Assembly (NCBI RefSeq): GCF_011759585.1
Contig: NZ_JAAOYV010000002.1
Location: 1,423,510-1,487,509 of the forward strand
From: Frigoribacterium endophyticum
Lineage (GTDB): Bacteria > Actinomycetota > Actinomycetes > Actinomycetales > Microbacteriaceae
DNA length: 64,000 bases
Reading direction: 5' to 3'
The notes under the pieces were generated by a model. It worked only from the letters and a program-made list of their open reading frames with translations. It did no database searches and had not been told where the DNA came from. Below are positions 53,805-61,971 of this stretch, one piece after another. The translations under genes and the position numbers were made by a program. Each line of letters opens with the position of its first letter. Position 1 is the first letter of the stretch.

Positions 53805-55031
53805 ATGCACTTGTCGCGCGCCGTCCCGCCAGGGTCGACGACCTCCTTCGTCCGTGCTCACCTGCCGGCCTCCGTCGCCGAGGCCCTGGGCCTCGCCGCG
53901 AGCCTGACCGACCCCGCACGGCGGGGAGGCGCGGTGCCCGCCCCCGGCACCGGCCACACCGCCGACCTCTGGCGCGCGCTGGCCACGCTCGCCGCCCACG
54001 ACCTCTCCGCGGCGCGGGCCGTCGAGCCGCACCTCGACGCGGCGGCCGTCCTCGAGCAGGCGCGGGAGGCCGGGCAGGTGGCGCCGGCCGCTACGGACGT
54101 CGCGGGCTCCGCAGACGCCGCTGGCTCGGGTGGCCGGGCCTCCGCGGCCGGGCCGGTCTGGGGCGTCTTCGCCGCCGAGGGCCCGGGGGTGCGGCTCGAC
54201 GCCACACGTGCCCCGGCCGTCGCTGTCGACCCCGACTCCGCCGACCCCGCCGCCCCCGCTGCCAGCGGCGCCGCGACCGCCGCCCCCGAGCGCTGGACGC
54301 TCACCGGCGTCAAGCCGTGGTGCTCCCTCGCCGGCCAGCTCGACGCCGCTCTCGTCACCGCCTGGGCGGGCGACGAGCGCCGTCTCTTCGCGGTCGACCT
54401 GCACCAGCCCGGCGTCGAGGTCGTCCCGGGCACGTGGCACGCCCGCGGCCTGGTCGACATCCCCTCCGGCCCCGTCCGCTTCGACGACGTCGCGGCGAGC
54501 CCGGTCGGCGAGCCCGGCTGGTACCTGCGCCGCCCGGGCTTCGAGTGGGGCGGCATCGGCGTCGCCGCCTGCTGGTACGGCGGAGCGGTCGGCGTCGCCC
54601 GCACCCTCCACGTCGCGACGGTCGGCCGCGAGCCCGACCCCTGGCGGTTCCGCGCGCTCGGGGTGGTCGACGAGCGCCTCGGCGACGCGCGGCGTGCGCT
54701 CGCCGAGGCCGCCGACCTCGTCGACGCGGGCGAGGCCACCGGTCGCGAAGGGCGCCTCCTCGCCAAGCGGGTGCGGGGCACGGTGGCCCGCGCCGCCGAC
54801 GACGTGCTCACCGCCGTCGGCCGGGCCCTCGGGCCCGCGCCCCTGGCGCTCGACGCGGCGCACGCCGCCCGCGTCGCCGACCTCGAGCTGTACCTGCGCC
54901 AGCACCACGCGGAGAAGGACGAGGCGTCGCTCGGCGGCGCCGTCCGCGAGCGCGCGCTCGACCTCGCGGTCGGGTCCGTGGGGCCCGCCGACGGGGTCGA
55001 CGCCGCGGGGGAGGGGGTGGACCCGTGGTGA
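53805..55031 (+). CDS. Acyl-CoA-dehydrogenase-like flavoprotein
   Basis: 408 aa. A TACGGT -10-like box 12-18 bases before ATG suggests a leaderless or very short-leader start. The order helical domain, beta-sheet domain (WTLTGVKPWCSLAGQLDAAL, DIPSGPVRFDDVAASPVGEP) and C-terminal helical domain (EWGGIGVAACWYGGAVGVAR) matches the acyl-CoA dehydrogenase fold. The usual catalytic Glu and some FAD contacts are not obvious, and there are Ala/Pro-rich inserts near 85-140. The natural substrate may not be a CoA ester. First gene of a three-gene coupled operon. Confidence 0.75.
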   Translation: MHLSRAVPPGSTTSFVRAHLPASVAEALGLAASLTDPARRGGAVPAPGTGHTADLWRALATLAAHDLSAARAVEPHLDAAAVLEQAREAGQVAPAATDVAGSADAAGSGGRASAAGPVWGVFAAEGPGVRLDATRAPAVAVDPDSADPAAPAASGAATAAPERWTLTGVKPWCSLAGQLDAALVTAWAGDERRLFAVDLHQPGVEVVPGTWHARGLVDIPSGPVRFDDVAASPVGEPGWYLRRPGFEWGGIGVAACWYGGAVGVARTLHVATVGREPDPWRFRALGVVDERLGDARRALAEAADLVDAGEATGREGRLLAKRVRGTVARAADDVLTAVGRALGPAPLALDAAHAARVADLELYLRQHHAEKDEASLGGAVRERALDLAVGSVGPADGVDAAGEGVDPW

Positions 55032-56431
55032 GCTTCGACGCCCGCGAGCCCGGCACCTCCGTCGCGACGTGGGAGGCCGACCCGCGCCTGGCGGCGCTGC
55101 CGGCGGCACCGCGCCTCCCCGGCTCCCTGCTCGTGCTCGCGGCCCACGCCGACGACGAGACGCTCGGCGCCGGCTCGCTGATCGCCGCCGCCGCCCGGCG
55201 GGGGCAGCCCGTGACGGTCGTCGTCGTCACGGACGGCACCGCCTCGCACCCGGCGTCGGAGACGACGACGAGCGCCGAGCTCGGCGAGGTCCGGCGCCGC
55301 GAGGCCAGGGCGGCCCTCGACGAGCTCGGCCCCGGGGTCCGGCTCGTGATGCTCGGCGTGCCCGACGGGGCCGTGCGTGAGCACCGCGAGGCCGTGCGCG
55401 ACCGGCTCGTCGACCTCGTCGACGAGCTCGCTCCCTCCGCGGTCGTGTCGACCTGGCGCGGCGACGGGCACCGCGACCACCGCGTGCTCGGCGAGGTGGC
55501 GGCCGAGGTCGTCGCCGGAGCGCACCCGGCGCCCGAGCTGCTCGAGTACCCGGTCTGGATGTGGCACTGGGGCTCGCCCGACCACCCCGACGTGCCGTGG
55601 GCGCAGCTGGTCCAGCTGACGGTGGACGAGGAGGCGCGGGTCGCGCGCCAGCACGCCCTCGCCCGCTACGTCAGCCAGGTCAGGCCGCTCTCCGCGCGCC
55701 CCGGCGACGAGGCGGTGCTGCGGCCGGAGTTCCTCGCCCACTTCGCCGCGGGGCGCGACGTGTTCGTGCGCTCGGTGCCCGACGGCGTGCCCGCGGACGT
55801 GCCCGCCGCTGGTGATGACGCCCCCGCCGACGACGCCTCGCGCTTCGACGGGACGCACGCCGCCCGCGACGACCCGTGGGGCGTCACGACGCGGTGGTAC
55901 GAGCGGCGCAAGCGCGCCCTGGTGCTCGGGGCCCTGCCCGACGAGCGGTACGGCGCGGTGCTCGAGGTCGGCTGCTCGATCGGCGTCGTGACGAGCGAGC
56001 TCGCCGCCCGGGCCGACCGGGTGCTCGCGCTCGACGTCTCGCCGGTGGCCGTGCTGCGTGCCCGCGAGCGGCTCGCCGACCAGCCGCACGTGCGGGTGGA
56101 GCGCGCCGACGCCTCCGAGGGGCTGCCCGAGGGGCGCTGGGACCTCGTCGTGCTCGGCGAGGTCGGCTACTACCTCGAGCCCGGTGCGCTGACCGCCCTG
56201 CTCGACGGCGTCGCCGCCGCGCTGACGGCGACCGGCACGCTCGTGGCCTGCCACTGGCGGCACGGTGCCGACGACTTCGCCCAGGGAGGCGACGAGGTGC
56301 ACGCCGTGCTGGCCGACTGGGCCGAGCGCGCCGGGCTGCGCCGCGTGGTGCAGCACGTCGAGGCCGACTTCCTGCTCGACGTGTTCTCGCTCGACGGCCG
56401 GTCCGTCGCCGAGCGGACGGGCCTCCGGTGA
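55028..56431 (+). CDS. Fusion of PIG-L deacetylase and NodS-like methyltransferase
   Basis: 467 aa from GTG overlapping the previous stop. The PIG-L domain (about 1-245) has the zinc motif VLAAHADDETLGAGSLIAAA and the HRDH motif in GDGHRDHRVLGEV. The methyltransferase domain (about 280-467) begins with WYERRKRALVLGALP and has the SAM motif VLEVGCSIGVVTSELAAR, then DLVVLGEVGYYLEPGA. PIG-L enzymes remove N-acetyl from GlcNAc-type sugars, and NodS-like enzymes N-methylate the freed amine. Deacetylation then N-methylation of an amino sugar is a reasoned guess for this fusion. Confidence 0.88.
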   Translation: MSFDAREPGTSVATWEADPRLAALPAAPRLPGSLLVLAAHADDETLGAGSLIAAAARRGQPVTVVVVTDGTASHPASETTTSAELGEVRRREARAALDELGPGVRLVMLGVPDGAVREHREAVRDRLVDLVDELAPSAVVSTWRGDGHRDHRVLGEVAAEVVAGAHPAPELLEYPVWMWHWGSPDHPDVPWAQLVQLTVDEEARVARQHALARYVSQVRPLSARPGDEAVLRPEFLAHFAAGRDVFVRSVPDGVPADVPAAGDDAPADDASRFDGTHAARDDPWGVTTRWYERRKRALVLGALPDERYGAVLEVGCSIGVVTSELAARADRVLALDVSPVAVLRARERLADQPHVRVERADASEGLPEGRWDLVVLGEVGYYLEPGALTALLDGVAAALTATGTLVACHWRHGADDFAQGGDEVHAVLADWAERAGLRRVVQHVEADFLLDVFSLDGRSVAERTGLR

Positions 56432-57252
56432 GCGCGCCCGCGCCCTGCGCCGTGCCCGCCGACGACGCGCGCGACCGGGCCTCCGTCGCGGAGCCGGCCC
56501 GCGACTCCTCGCCGGCCCCGGTCGTCGGGGTCGCCGTCGTCGTGCCGGCCCGCGACGAGCAGGAGCTGATCGAGCGCTGCCTCGCCTCCGTCGCCGAGGC
56601 GCGGCGTCGTCTGGTCGAGGAGCGCCCGGAGGCGCGGGTCGTCGTCGTCGTCGTGGCCGACGGCTGCACGGACGACACCGTGCGGCTCGCCCGGGCCGTG
56701 CCGGGAGTCACCGTGCTCGAGACCAGCGTCCACAACGTCGGGCTCGCGCGCTCGGCCGGGGTCGAGTGGGCTCTCGCGGAGCTGGGCCGGGGCGAGGGCA
56801 CGGGCGACGGGCCGGACGACGGGCCCGCGACCGCCGCGGACCGCGTGTGGATCGCCAACACCGACGCCGACTCGCAGGTGCCGCCGGCCTGGCTGACGTC
56901 ACAGCTCGACGAGGCCGACGCCGGGGCGGACGTCGTGGTCGGCACCGTCCGGCCCGACTTCGCCGACCTGAGCCGGGAGCAGGTCGCCGCCTGGACGGCC
57001 CGCCACACGCCCGGGCGGCCGAACGGGCACGTGCACGGGGCGAACCTCGGGGTGCGGGCGTCGCGCTACGCGGAGGCGGGGGGCTTCGGCGACCTCGACC
57101 TGCACGAGGACGTGACGCTCGTCGGGCGGCTGCGCGCGGCGGGGGCGACCCTGCTGGCGTCGGAGGCGGGCGAGGTGCTGACCTCGGGGCGTCGTGTCGG
57201 CCGCACGCGCGGCGGCTACGCGGGCTACCTCGCGAACGACCTGCTCGCCTGA
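56428..57252 (+). CDS. Family 2 glycosyltransferase
   Basis: 274 aa from GTG overlapping the previous stop. A Pro/Ala-rich start is followed by the GT-A core: VVVPARDEQELIERCLASV, VVADGCTDDTVRLARAVP, WIANTDADSQVPPAWL (DxD-like metal motif), NLGVRASRYAEAGGFGDL and LHEDVTLVGRLRAAGA (catalytic Asp). No membrane segments are present. It likely transfers a sugar to or within the molecule processed by the two upstream enzymes. Last gene of the operon. Confidence 0.88.
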   Translation: MSAPAPCAVPADDARDRASVAEPARDSSPAPVVGVAVVVPARDEQELIERCLASVAEARRRLVEERPEARVVVVVVADGCTDDTVRLARAVPGVTVLETSVHNVGLARSAGVEWALAELGRGEGTGDGPDDGPATAADRVWIANTDADSQVPPAWLTSQLDEADAGADVVVGTVRPDFADLSREQVAAWTARHTPGRPNGHVHGANLGVRASRYAEAGGFGDLDLHEDVTLVGRLRAAGATLLASEAGEVLTSGRRVGRTRGGYAGYLANDLLA

Positions 57253-57304
57253 GCGCCGGCGTCGGCGCCGGCGCCGACGCCCGGCGCCGCGCCGCGCCGC
57301 GCAT

Positions 57305-57361
57305 CGAGGTGACCCTTCCCGGGCCCTCCTCCGCACGGAGGCCCCAGGAAGGGTCGCCTCG
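57305..57361. repeat. Palindromic repeat family 3, copy d
   Basis: 57 bp; ends CGAGGTGACCCTTCC and GGAAGGGTCGCCTCG, inner CGGGCCC/GCCCCAG. It is placed like a terminator for the glycosyltransferase operon. Confidence 0.82.
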
Positions 57362-57435
57362 ACGTCGTCGACCGGCGCGGCGCGGCTGGCCCGCTGCTGC
57401 GATGGCCGGCCAGGACGTCGTGGTCGAGAAACGTC

Positions 57436-57455
57436 GATCCACTCCAGAGTGGAGC
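57436..57455. repeat. Palindromic repeat family 2, copy d
   Basis: GATCCACTCCAGAGTGGAGC, reverse orientation relative to copies b and c. Confidence 0.85.
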
Positions 57456-57488
57456 AGCGGGCACGCGGGGATCCTCCGTCGGCGTCGT

Positions 57489-57508
57489 CCTCCACTCCGG
57501 AGTGGATC
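57489..57508. repeat. Palindromic repeat family 2, copy e
   Basis: CCTCCACTCCGGAGTGGATC, starting exactly 53 bp after copy d, the same offset as between copies b and c. Confidence 0.85.
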
Positions 57509-57582
57509 GACATTTCTGGCCCGTCTCGTGCTGGCCGGCACGCGGCGCGGCCCGCACGCGGCGCGGCCGACCCGCGACGCGA

Positions 57583-58191
57583 CTACTCGGCGGGCAGCGC
57601 CCCGTTGCGGTCCAGCGCCGCACCGAAGTCGAGGAAGGCGTCCGCCATGCCGCGGTACTGCGGCGCGCTGAAGACCTCGCTGAACGAGCGGCGGTAGACG
57701 CCGGCGATCTCGATCGCGGCCGCGCGGCCCTCCTCGGTGAGGCTGACGATCACGCTGCGACGGTCGCCCGGGTTCGGGCGACGGTCGAGGTGCCCGCTGT
57801 CGATCAGCCGGTCGACGAGGTTCGTCATGGCGCCGCTCGACAGCTCGAGGTACTCCGCGGCGCGCTTCGGCGTCACCGCGTCGCCCGCGGCCGACACGTA
57901 GAACAGGAACCGCAGGTCGGTGAGCCCGAGCCCGTGCTGACCGCCCTGGTGGCTCAGCACCCGCGAGTGGTGCAGCATCAGCAGCCGGAACGAGTTCAGC
58001 AGGCGGTCGAGGTCGAGCTCCGCGTCGACCTCGGAGAAGGGCGGCCGGTCGAGGGCCGCGAGCGGGTCCTCGTCGACCTCGGGGTCGAGCTCGGGGTCGT
58101 GCCCGAGCTCCGTCTCGTCGGCGGGCGAGGGCGCGTCGGGAGCCGGGAGGGTGGTCGAGGTCTGGCCGTCCGTGGCCGTGGTCATCGTCAT
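57583..58191 (-). CDS. MarR-family transcriptional regulator with acidic N-terminal extension
   Basis: 202 aa. The first 70 residues are acidic and Pro/Thr-rich and outside the usual MarR length. The winged helix reads VTPKRAAEYLELSSGAMTNL, VDRLIDSGHLDRRPNPGDRR and SVIVSLTEEGRAAAIEIAG. It is divergent from the lipoprotein/ABC-transporter genes with 219 bases between starts, so it may repress that export module in response to a ligand; this is inference from arrangement. Confidence 0.9.
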   Translation of the reverse strand: MTMTTATDGQTSTTLPAPDAPSPADETELGHDPELDPEVDEDPLAALDRPPFSEVDAELDLDRLLNSFRLLMLHHSRVLSHQGGQHGLGLTDLRFLFYVSAAGDAVTPKRAAEYLELSSGAMTNLVDRLIDSGHLDRRPNPGDRRSVIVSLTEEGRAAAIEIAGVYRRSFSEVFSAPQYRGMADAFLDFGAALDRNGALPAE

Positions 58192-58410
58192 GGTGCTCCG
58201 GTCTGGGGGCGGCCTGTCGGCGCCCGGTCGGGGTGGGGACGCCGTCCGTGGCCTCCCCGTGCCTCTCATGTTCCGTGAATCTCGACCGTCGAGATACCCC
58301 CACTACTGGGCGGCTCGGCAGCGCGAGCGCCGGCAGGGGGGACAACCCCCGTCCCGCTCCGGGTGGTGCCGTCATGTCGGCCGCCCCCGCCCCGCGGCGA
58401 CGATGGATCC

Positions 58411-58956
58411 ATGCAGAAGACCTCCGCCGCCGGCCCCGCCGCTCGCCCCGTCCGCCCCGTCCGCCCCGCCCGCCGCGCCGCGCGCCTCGCGCTCGTCGCC
58501 TCCGCCGCCCTCTCCGTCGTCGCCCTCACCGGCTGCTCCGCGATCACCGACGCCGCGCTCGCCGCCGTCGGCTCCGCCCCGGTCCAGGAGCGTCACTTCG
58601 ACACCGCCGTGGAGGCGCCCCGCCCGTCGAACTCCGACGACGTGGCCTGGTTCCTGCCCGAGTGGGTGCCCTCCGACGCCCGCGACATCGACGTGCGCCT
58701 GCACACCTCGCAGCCGGGCTACGAGATCAGCTTCACCAGCGCCGACGGCGTCGACCTCGCCGCCTGCGAGCCCGTCGACGGCGACCTCGGCGGCCCCGCC
58801 CTCGAGCCCGAGGTGCTGCCCGACGGCCTGCCCGCCACGGGCCTCGTCAGCTGCGGTGACGGCCGCGTCACCGCGCAGGTCGGCGACCGCTGGCTCGGCT
58901 GGACCACCGCCGAGCCCGTCCCCGGCGACGACGGCTCGGGCACGCTCCGCGGCTGA
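58411..58956 (+). CDS. Putative lipoprotein of an ABC export module
   Basis: 181 aa. A long basic N-region (Arg/Pro/Ala-rich, about 35 residues) precedes a hydrophobic core LALVASAALSVVALTGC, with lipobox Cys near residue 54. The mature domain (VAWFLPEWVPSDARDIDVRL, GYEISFTSADGVDLAACEPV, VSCGDGRVTAQVGDRWLGWT) has two further Cys that could form a disulfide. It precedes the ATPase and permease genes by 77 bases; lipoproteins in such positions can serve as adaptor or substrate-binding subunits. Confidence 0.78.
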   Translation: MQKTSAAGPAARPVRPVRPARRAARLALVASAALSVVALTGCSAITDAALAAVGSAPVQERHFDTAVEAPRPSNSDDVAWFLPEWVPSDARDIDVRLHTSQPGYEISFTSADGVDLAACEPVDGDLGGPALEPEVLPDGLPATGLVSCGDGRVTAQVGDRWLGWTTAEPVPGDDGSGTLRG

Positions 58957-59033
58957 CCCCGCGACCGCGCCCGCACCCGCCCCGCCCGCACCGACCCCGA
59001 CTCCCCTCCCACCTCCTCCCCGGAAGGCCCCCC

Positions 59034-59849
59034 GTGACGCACCCCACCGCCGCCCGCCCCGCACAGCCGGCCCGCGACTCCTCCGCTCCGTCCGCCCCCG
59101 CCGGAGGCGCGGGGCCGGTCGCCCGCCTCGCCGACGTCTCGAAGACCTACGGCCGGGGCGACGGCCGCGTCGAGGCGCTGCGAGGCGTGTCGCTCGAGCT
59201 CCTGGCCGGCGAGTTCACCGCCGTGATGGGGCCGAGCGGGTCGGGCAAGTCGACCCTCATGCACCTCGCCGCCGGCCTCGACACCGCCACCTCGGGGCAG
59301 GTGCTGCTCGGCGACACCGACATCACGCACCTCGACGACACGGCCCTCACCCTGCTGCGTCGTCGCCGCGTCGGCTTCGTCTTCCAGGCGTTCAACCTCG
59401 TGCCGACCCTCGACGTGACCGGCAACGTCGAGCTGCCGTTCCGCCTCGACGGGCGCCGCCCCGACGCCGACGAGCGCGCCTGGATCGACCGCCTCGTCGA
59501 GACCCTGGGCCTCGGCCAGCGCCTCGGCCACCGGCCCCACCAGCTCTCGGGCGGGCAGCAGCAGCGCGTCGCCATCGTGCGCGCCCTCGCCACGCGGCCC
59601 GACCTGGTCTTCGCCGACGAGCCGACCGGCAACCTCGACTCGCGCACCGGGCGCGCCGTGCTCGAGGTGCTCGCCGCGGCGTCGCGCGAGCACGGCCAGA
59701 GCATCGCGATGGTCACCCACGACCCGGTGGCCGCCAGCTACGCCGACCGCGTCGTCTTCCTCGCCGACGGCCGCGTCGTGCACGAGGTCGGCCGCAGCAC
59801 GCCCGCCGAGGTCTCCGCCGTCATGCTCGAGCTCGAGGCCGCCGCGTGA
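59034..59849 (+). CDS. ABC transporter ATP-binding protein (MacB/LolD type)
   Basis: 271 aa from GTG behind GGAAGG. Walker A is GPSGSGKST, the Q-loop is GFVFQAFNLVPTLD (typical MacB/LolD/FtsE sequence), the signature LSGGQQQRVAI, Walker B LVFADEPTGNLDS, and the switch His MVTHDP. It couples ATP hydrolysis to the FtsX-like permease whose GTG overlaps its stop. Confidence 0.95.
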   Translation: MTHPTAARPAQPARDSSAPSAPAGGAGPVARLADVSKTYGRGDGRVEALRGVSLELLAGEFTAVMGPSGSGKSTLMHLAAGLDTATSGQVLLGDTDITHLDDTALTLLRRRRVGFVFQAFNLVPTLDVTGNVELPFRLDGRRPDADERAWIDRLVETLGLGQRLGHRPHQLSGGQQQRVAIVRALATRPDLVFADEPTGNLDSRTGRAVLEVLAAASREHGQSIAMVTHDPVAASYADRVVFLADGRVVHEVGRSTPAEVSAVMLELEAAA

Positions 59850-61243
59850 GCGCCCGCGAGCTCCTGGCCGAGCACCGCCCGAGCATCCTCGTCACGACCC
59901 TCGCCACCACGTTCGGCGTCGCCCTCGTCGGCGCGACCCGGGTGCTCGACCAGGCCCTCCGCGCCGACCCCGTCGCCGGCGACAGCGCCACCGTCGGCCA
60001 GATGCTCGGGGTCGTCGCCGTCGTGGTGATCGGGATCGCCCTGTACGTCGGCGCCGTCGTCACCGCGAACACCTTCGCGACCATCGTCGCGGGCCGCACC
60101 TCCACGATCGCGCTGATGCGCCTCCTCGGCTCCTCCTCCCGCCAGCAGCGCCGGGCCGTCGCAGGCGAGGGGCTCGTCGTCGGCCTCGTCGGCGCCGCCC
60201 TCGGCGCCGTGCTCGGCAGCGTGCTCGTCGTCGTCGCGGTCGCCGTGCTGGTCGGCCGCGGCACGCTGCCCGACCTGCCGTACTCCGTGGTGTCGGCCAC
60301 CGCCCTGGCCCCGGCCGTCGTGGTCGTCGCCACCACCCTCGCCGCCGCCTGGGTCGGCTCGCGGAAGGTCCTCGCGGTCACGCCGCTGCAGGCGATCGGC
60401 ACCGCGCAGGAGTCGCCGGCCCACGAGGCCCCGCGCCGCGTGCTGCGGACCGTCGTCAGCGCCGCCCTCGTCGTCGGCGGCGGGGCGCTGCTCGCCGCCG
60501 GCGTCGTGACCGGCCTCGCCGACGCGACCGGCGTCGTCGTGGCCTTCCTCGGCGGCGTCGTGTCGTTCACCGGGGTCGTCGTCGGGGCGCACCTCGTGAT
60601 GCCCCTCGCGCTGCGCAGCGTCGGCCGGCTCGCCGGCGGCGGCGCCGTGGCCCGGCTCGCGGCGGAGAACGCCGTGCGCCACCCCGAGCGCAGCACGCGG
60701 GCCACGGTCGGCATCGTGATCGGCGTCACGCTCGTCTCGACCCTCGCGGTCGCCCTCGGCACGCTGCGCGCCTTCATCGAGAGCATGACGGCCGCCGACC
60801 CGGAGTACTTCGCCGAGCTCGACGCGCTGTTCAGCACGACCCTGCTCGTCGTCACGGCGCTCGTCGGGTTCTCTGCCCTCATCGCCGCCGTCGGCCTCGT
60901 CAACGACGTGTCGCTCAGCGTGCTGCAGCGTCGCCGCGAGCTCGGCCTGCTGCGCACCCTCGGCGCCACGGCCCGGCAGGTGAGGCTGATGGTGCTGCTC
61001 GAGGCCGCTCAGATGACCGTCGCCGCGGTGCTGCTCGGGCTGCTGCTCGGCGTCGTCTACGGCTGGGCGGGCGCGCAGTCGCTGCTCGGCTCGGCGGCCG
61101 GCGAGCTCGTGGTGCCCCAGGTGCCCGTCGGGCTCGTCGTGGCCCTCGTGGTCGCCGCCGCGGCCCTGGCGCTCGTGTCGTCGGCCGTGCCCGCCCGCCG
61201 AGCGACGTCGGTGCCCCCGGTCGTGGCGACCGCGGTCGCCTGA
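59846..61243 (+). CDS. FtsX/MacB-type ABC transporter permease
   Basis: 465 aa from GTG. There are about eight hydrophobic segments in two FtsX-like halves: one at VGQMLGVVAVVVIGIALYVG with IALMRLLGSSSRQQRRAVAG, the second with VNDVSLSVLQRRRELGLLRT then LGATARQVRLMVLLEAAQM. The extracellular part is small compared with MacB. It is likely an exporter or mechanotransmission permease for small molecules or lipoproteins, working with the ATPase and maybe the lipoprotein upstream. Confidence 0.92.
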   Translation: MSARELLAEHRPSILVTTLATTFGVALVGATRVLDQALRADPVAGDSATVGQMLGVVAVVVIGIALYVGAVVTANTFATIVAGRTSTIALMRLLGSSSRQQRRAVAGEGLVVGLVGAALGAVLGSVLVVVAVAVLVGRGTLPDLPYSVVSATALAPAVVVVATTLAAAWVGSRKVLAVTPLQAIGTAQESPAHEAPRRVLRTVVSAALVVGGGALLAAGVVTGLADATGVVVAFLGGVVSFTGVVVGAHLVMPLALRSVGRLAGGGAVARLAAENAVRHPERSTRATVGIVIGVTLVSTLAVALGTLRAFIESMTAADPEYFAELDALFSTTLLVVTALVGFSALIAAVGLVNDVSLSVLQRRRELGLLRTLGATARQVRLMVLLEAAQMTVAAVLLGLLLGVVYGWAGAQSLLGSAAGELVVPQVPVGLVVALVVAAAALALVSSAVPARRATSVPPVVATAVA

Positions 61244-61245
61244 CC

Positions 61246-61330
61246 GGAGGCCGGGCCGGGCCCGGGCCCGAGCGCGGGCCCGAGCCGACCGGCCCCGAGC
61301 CGGCCGGGCCCGAGCCGGCCGGCCCCGGGC
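61246..61330. repeat. GGCCCGAGCCGG-type low-complexity GC repeat between convergent genes
   Basis: Overlapping runs of GGGCCCGAGC and CGAGCCGGCCGG fill the gap between the permease and glutathione peroxidase stops and can form several hairpins; probably bidirectional termination. Confidence 0.6.
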
Positions 61331-61828
61331 CTACGCCCCGGCGGGCGTCGGCAGCGCCGCCTCGATCACCGCGACGACCGCCGGGTCGTCGGGCTCGGTG
61401 GTCGGGCGGAAGCGGTGCACCGCGCCGTCGGGGGTGACGACGAACTTCTCGAAGTTCCACTTCACCTTGCCGGCCTTGCCCGCCGCGTCGGGCGTCTTCT
61501 TCAGCTCCGTGTAGAGCGGGTGCTCCGCCTTGCCGTTCACGCGCACCTTCTCCATCATCGGGAAGGTCACGCCCCAGGTCGCCGAGCAGTACTCGTCGAT
61601 CGCCTCGGCCGAGCCGAGCTCCTGCAGGAACTGGTTGCTGGGGAAGCCCACGACCGTGAAGCCGCGCTCGCCGTAGGTCCGCTGCAGCTGCTCGAGCTTC
61701 TCGTACTGAGGCGCCAGGCCGCAGCGGGAGGCGACGTTCACGACCAGCACGACCTTGTCGGTGAAGGCCCCGAAGCGCGTGCGCTCGCCGCGGAGGGTGG
61801 TCAGGTCGATGTCGTCCAGAGTGGTCAT
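61331..61828 (-). CDS. Glutathione peroxidase-family thiol peroxidase
   Basis: 165 aa. Peroxidatic C36 is in NVASRCGLAPQYEKL; the tetrad continues with Gln69 and W124-N125 (VKWNFEKF). The second conserved Cys position, GFPCNQF in most relatives, is Ser64 here (GFPSNQF), while C81 (YCSATWGVTFPMMEK), the resolving position in two-Cys enzymes, is kept. One residue is missing after NQF. It likely reduces peroxides with thioredoxin-type donors. Confidence 0.93.
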   Translation of the reverse strand: MTTLDDIDLTTLRGERTRFGAFTDKVVLVVNVASRCGLAPQYEKLEQLQRTYGERGFTVVGFPSNQFLQELGSAEAIDEYCSATWGVTFPMMEKVRVNGKAEHPLYTELKKTPDAAGKAGKVKWNFEKFVVTPDGAVHRFRPTTEPDDPAVVAVIEAALPTPAGA

Positions 61829-61971
61829 GGGCTGACCGTACGCCCGGGGGCCGGGCGCCACCGGAGGGCTCGCTGCGACCGGGCTGTGCGGCATGCACGA
61901 CGCGGCCCCCTCGGTCAAGCCCCCCTCCCCGAGTTGTCACCCGCGCCTCCCTCGCTGTTCACTCGTGTCTG

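Larger units (their letters stand above)
57253..57582. other. Convergent intergenic region with repeats
   Basis: 330 bases between the GT2 stop and the MarR stop. It contains a family 3 element and two family 2 palindromes 53 bp apart. No gene is seen; the inverted repeats could end transcription from both sides. Confidence 0.75.

Noticed and set aside
58151-61243. Single plus-strand frame reading through the lipoprotein and ATPase genes into the permease
   Set aside because: Only its last part is real; separate starts and overlapping stops fit three genes, and the first part is a shadow.
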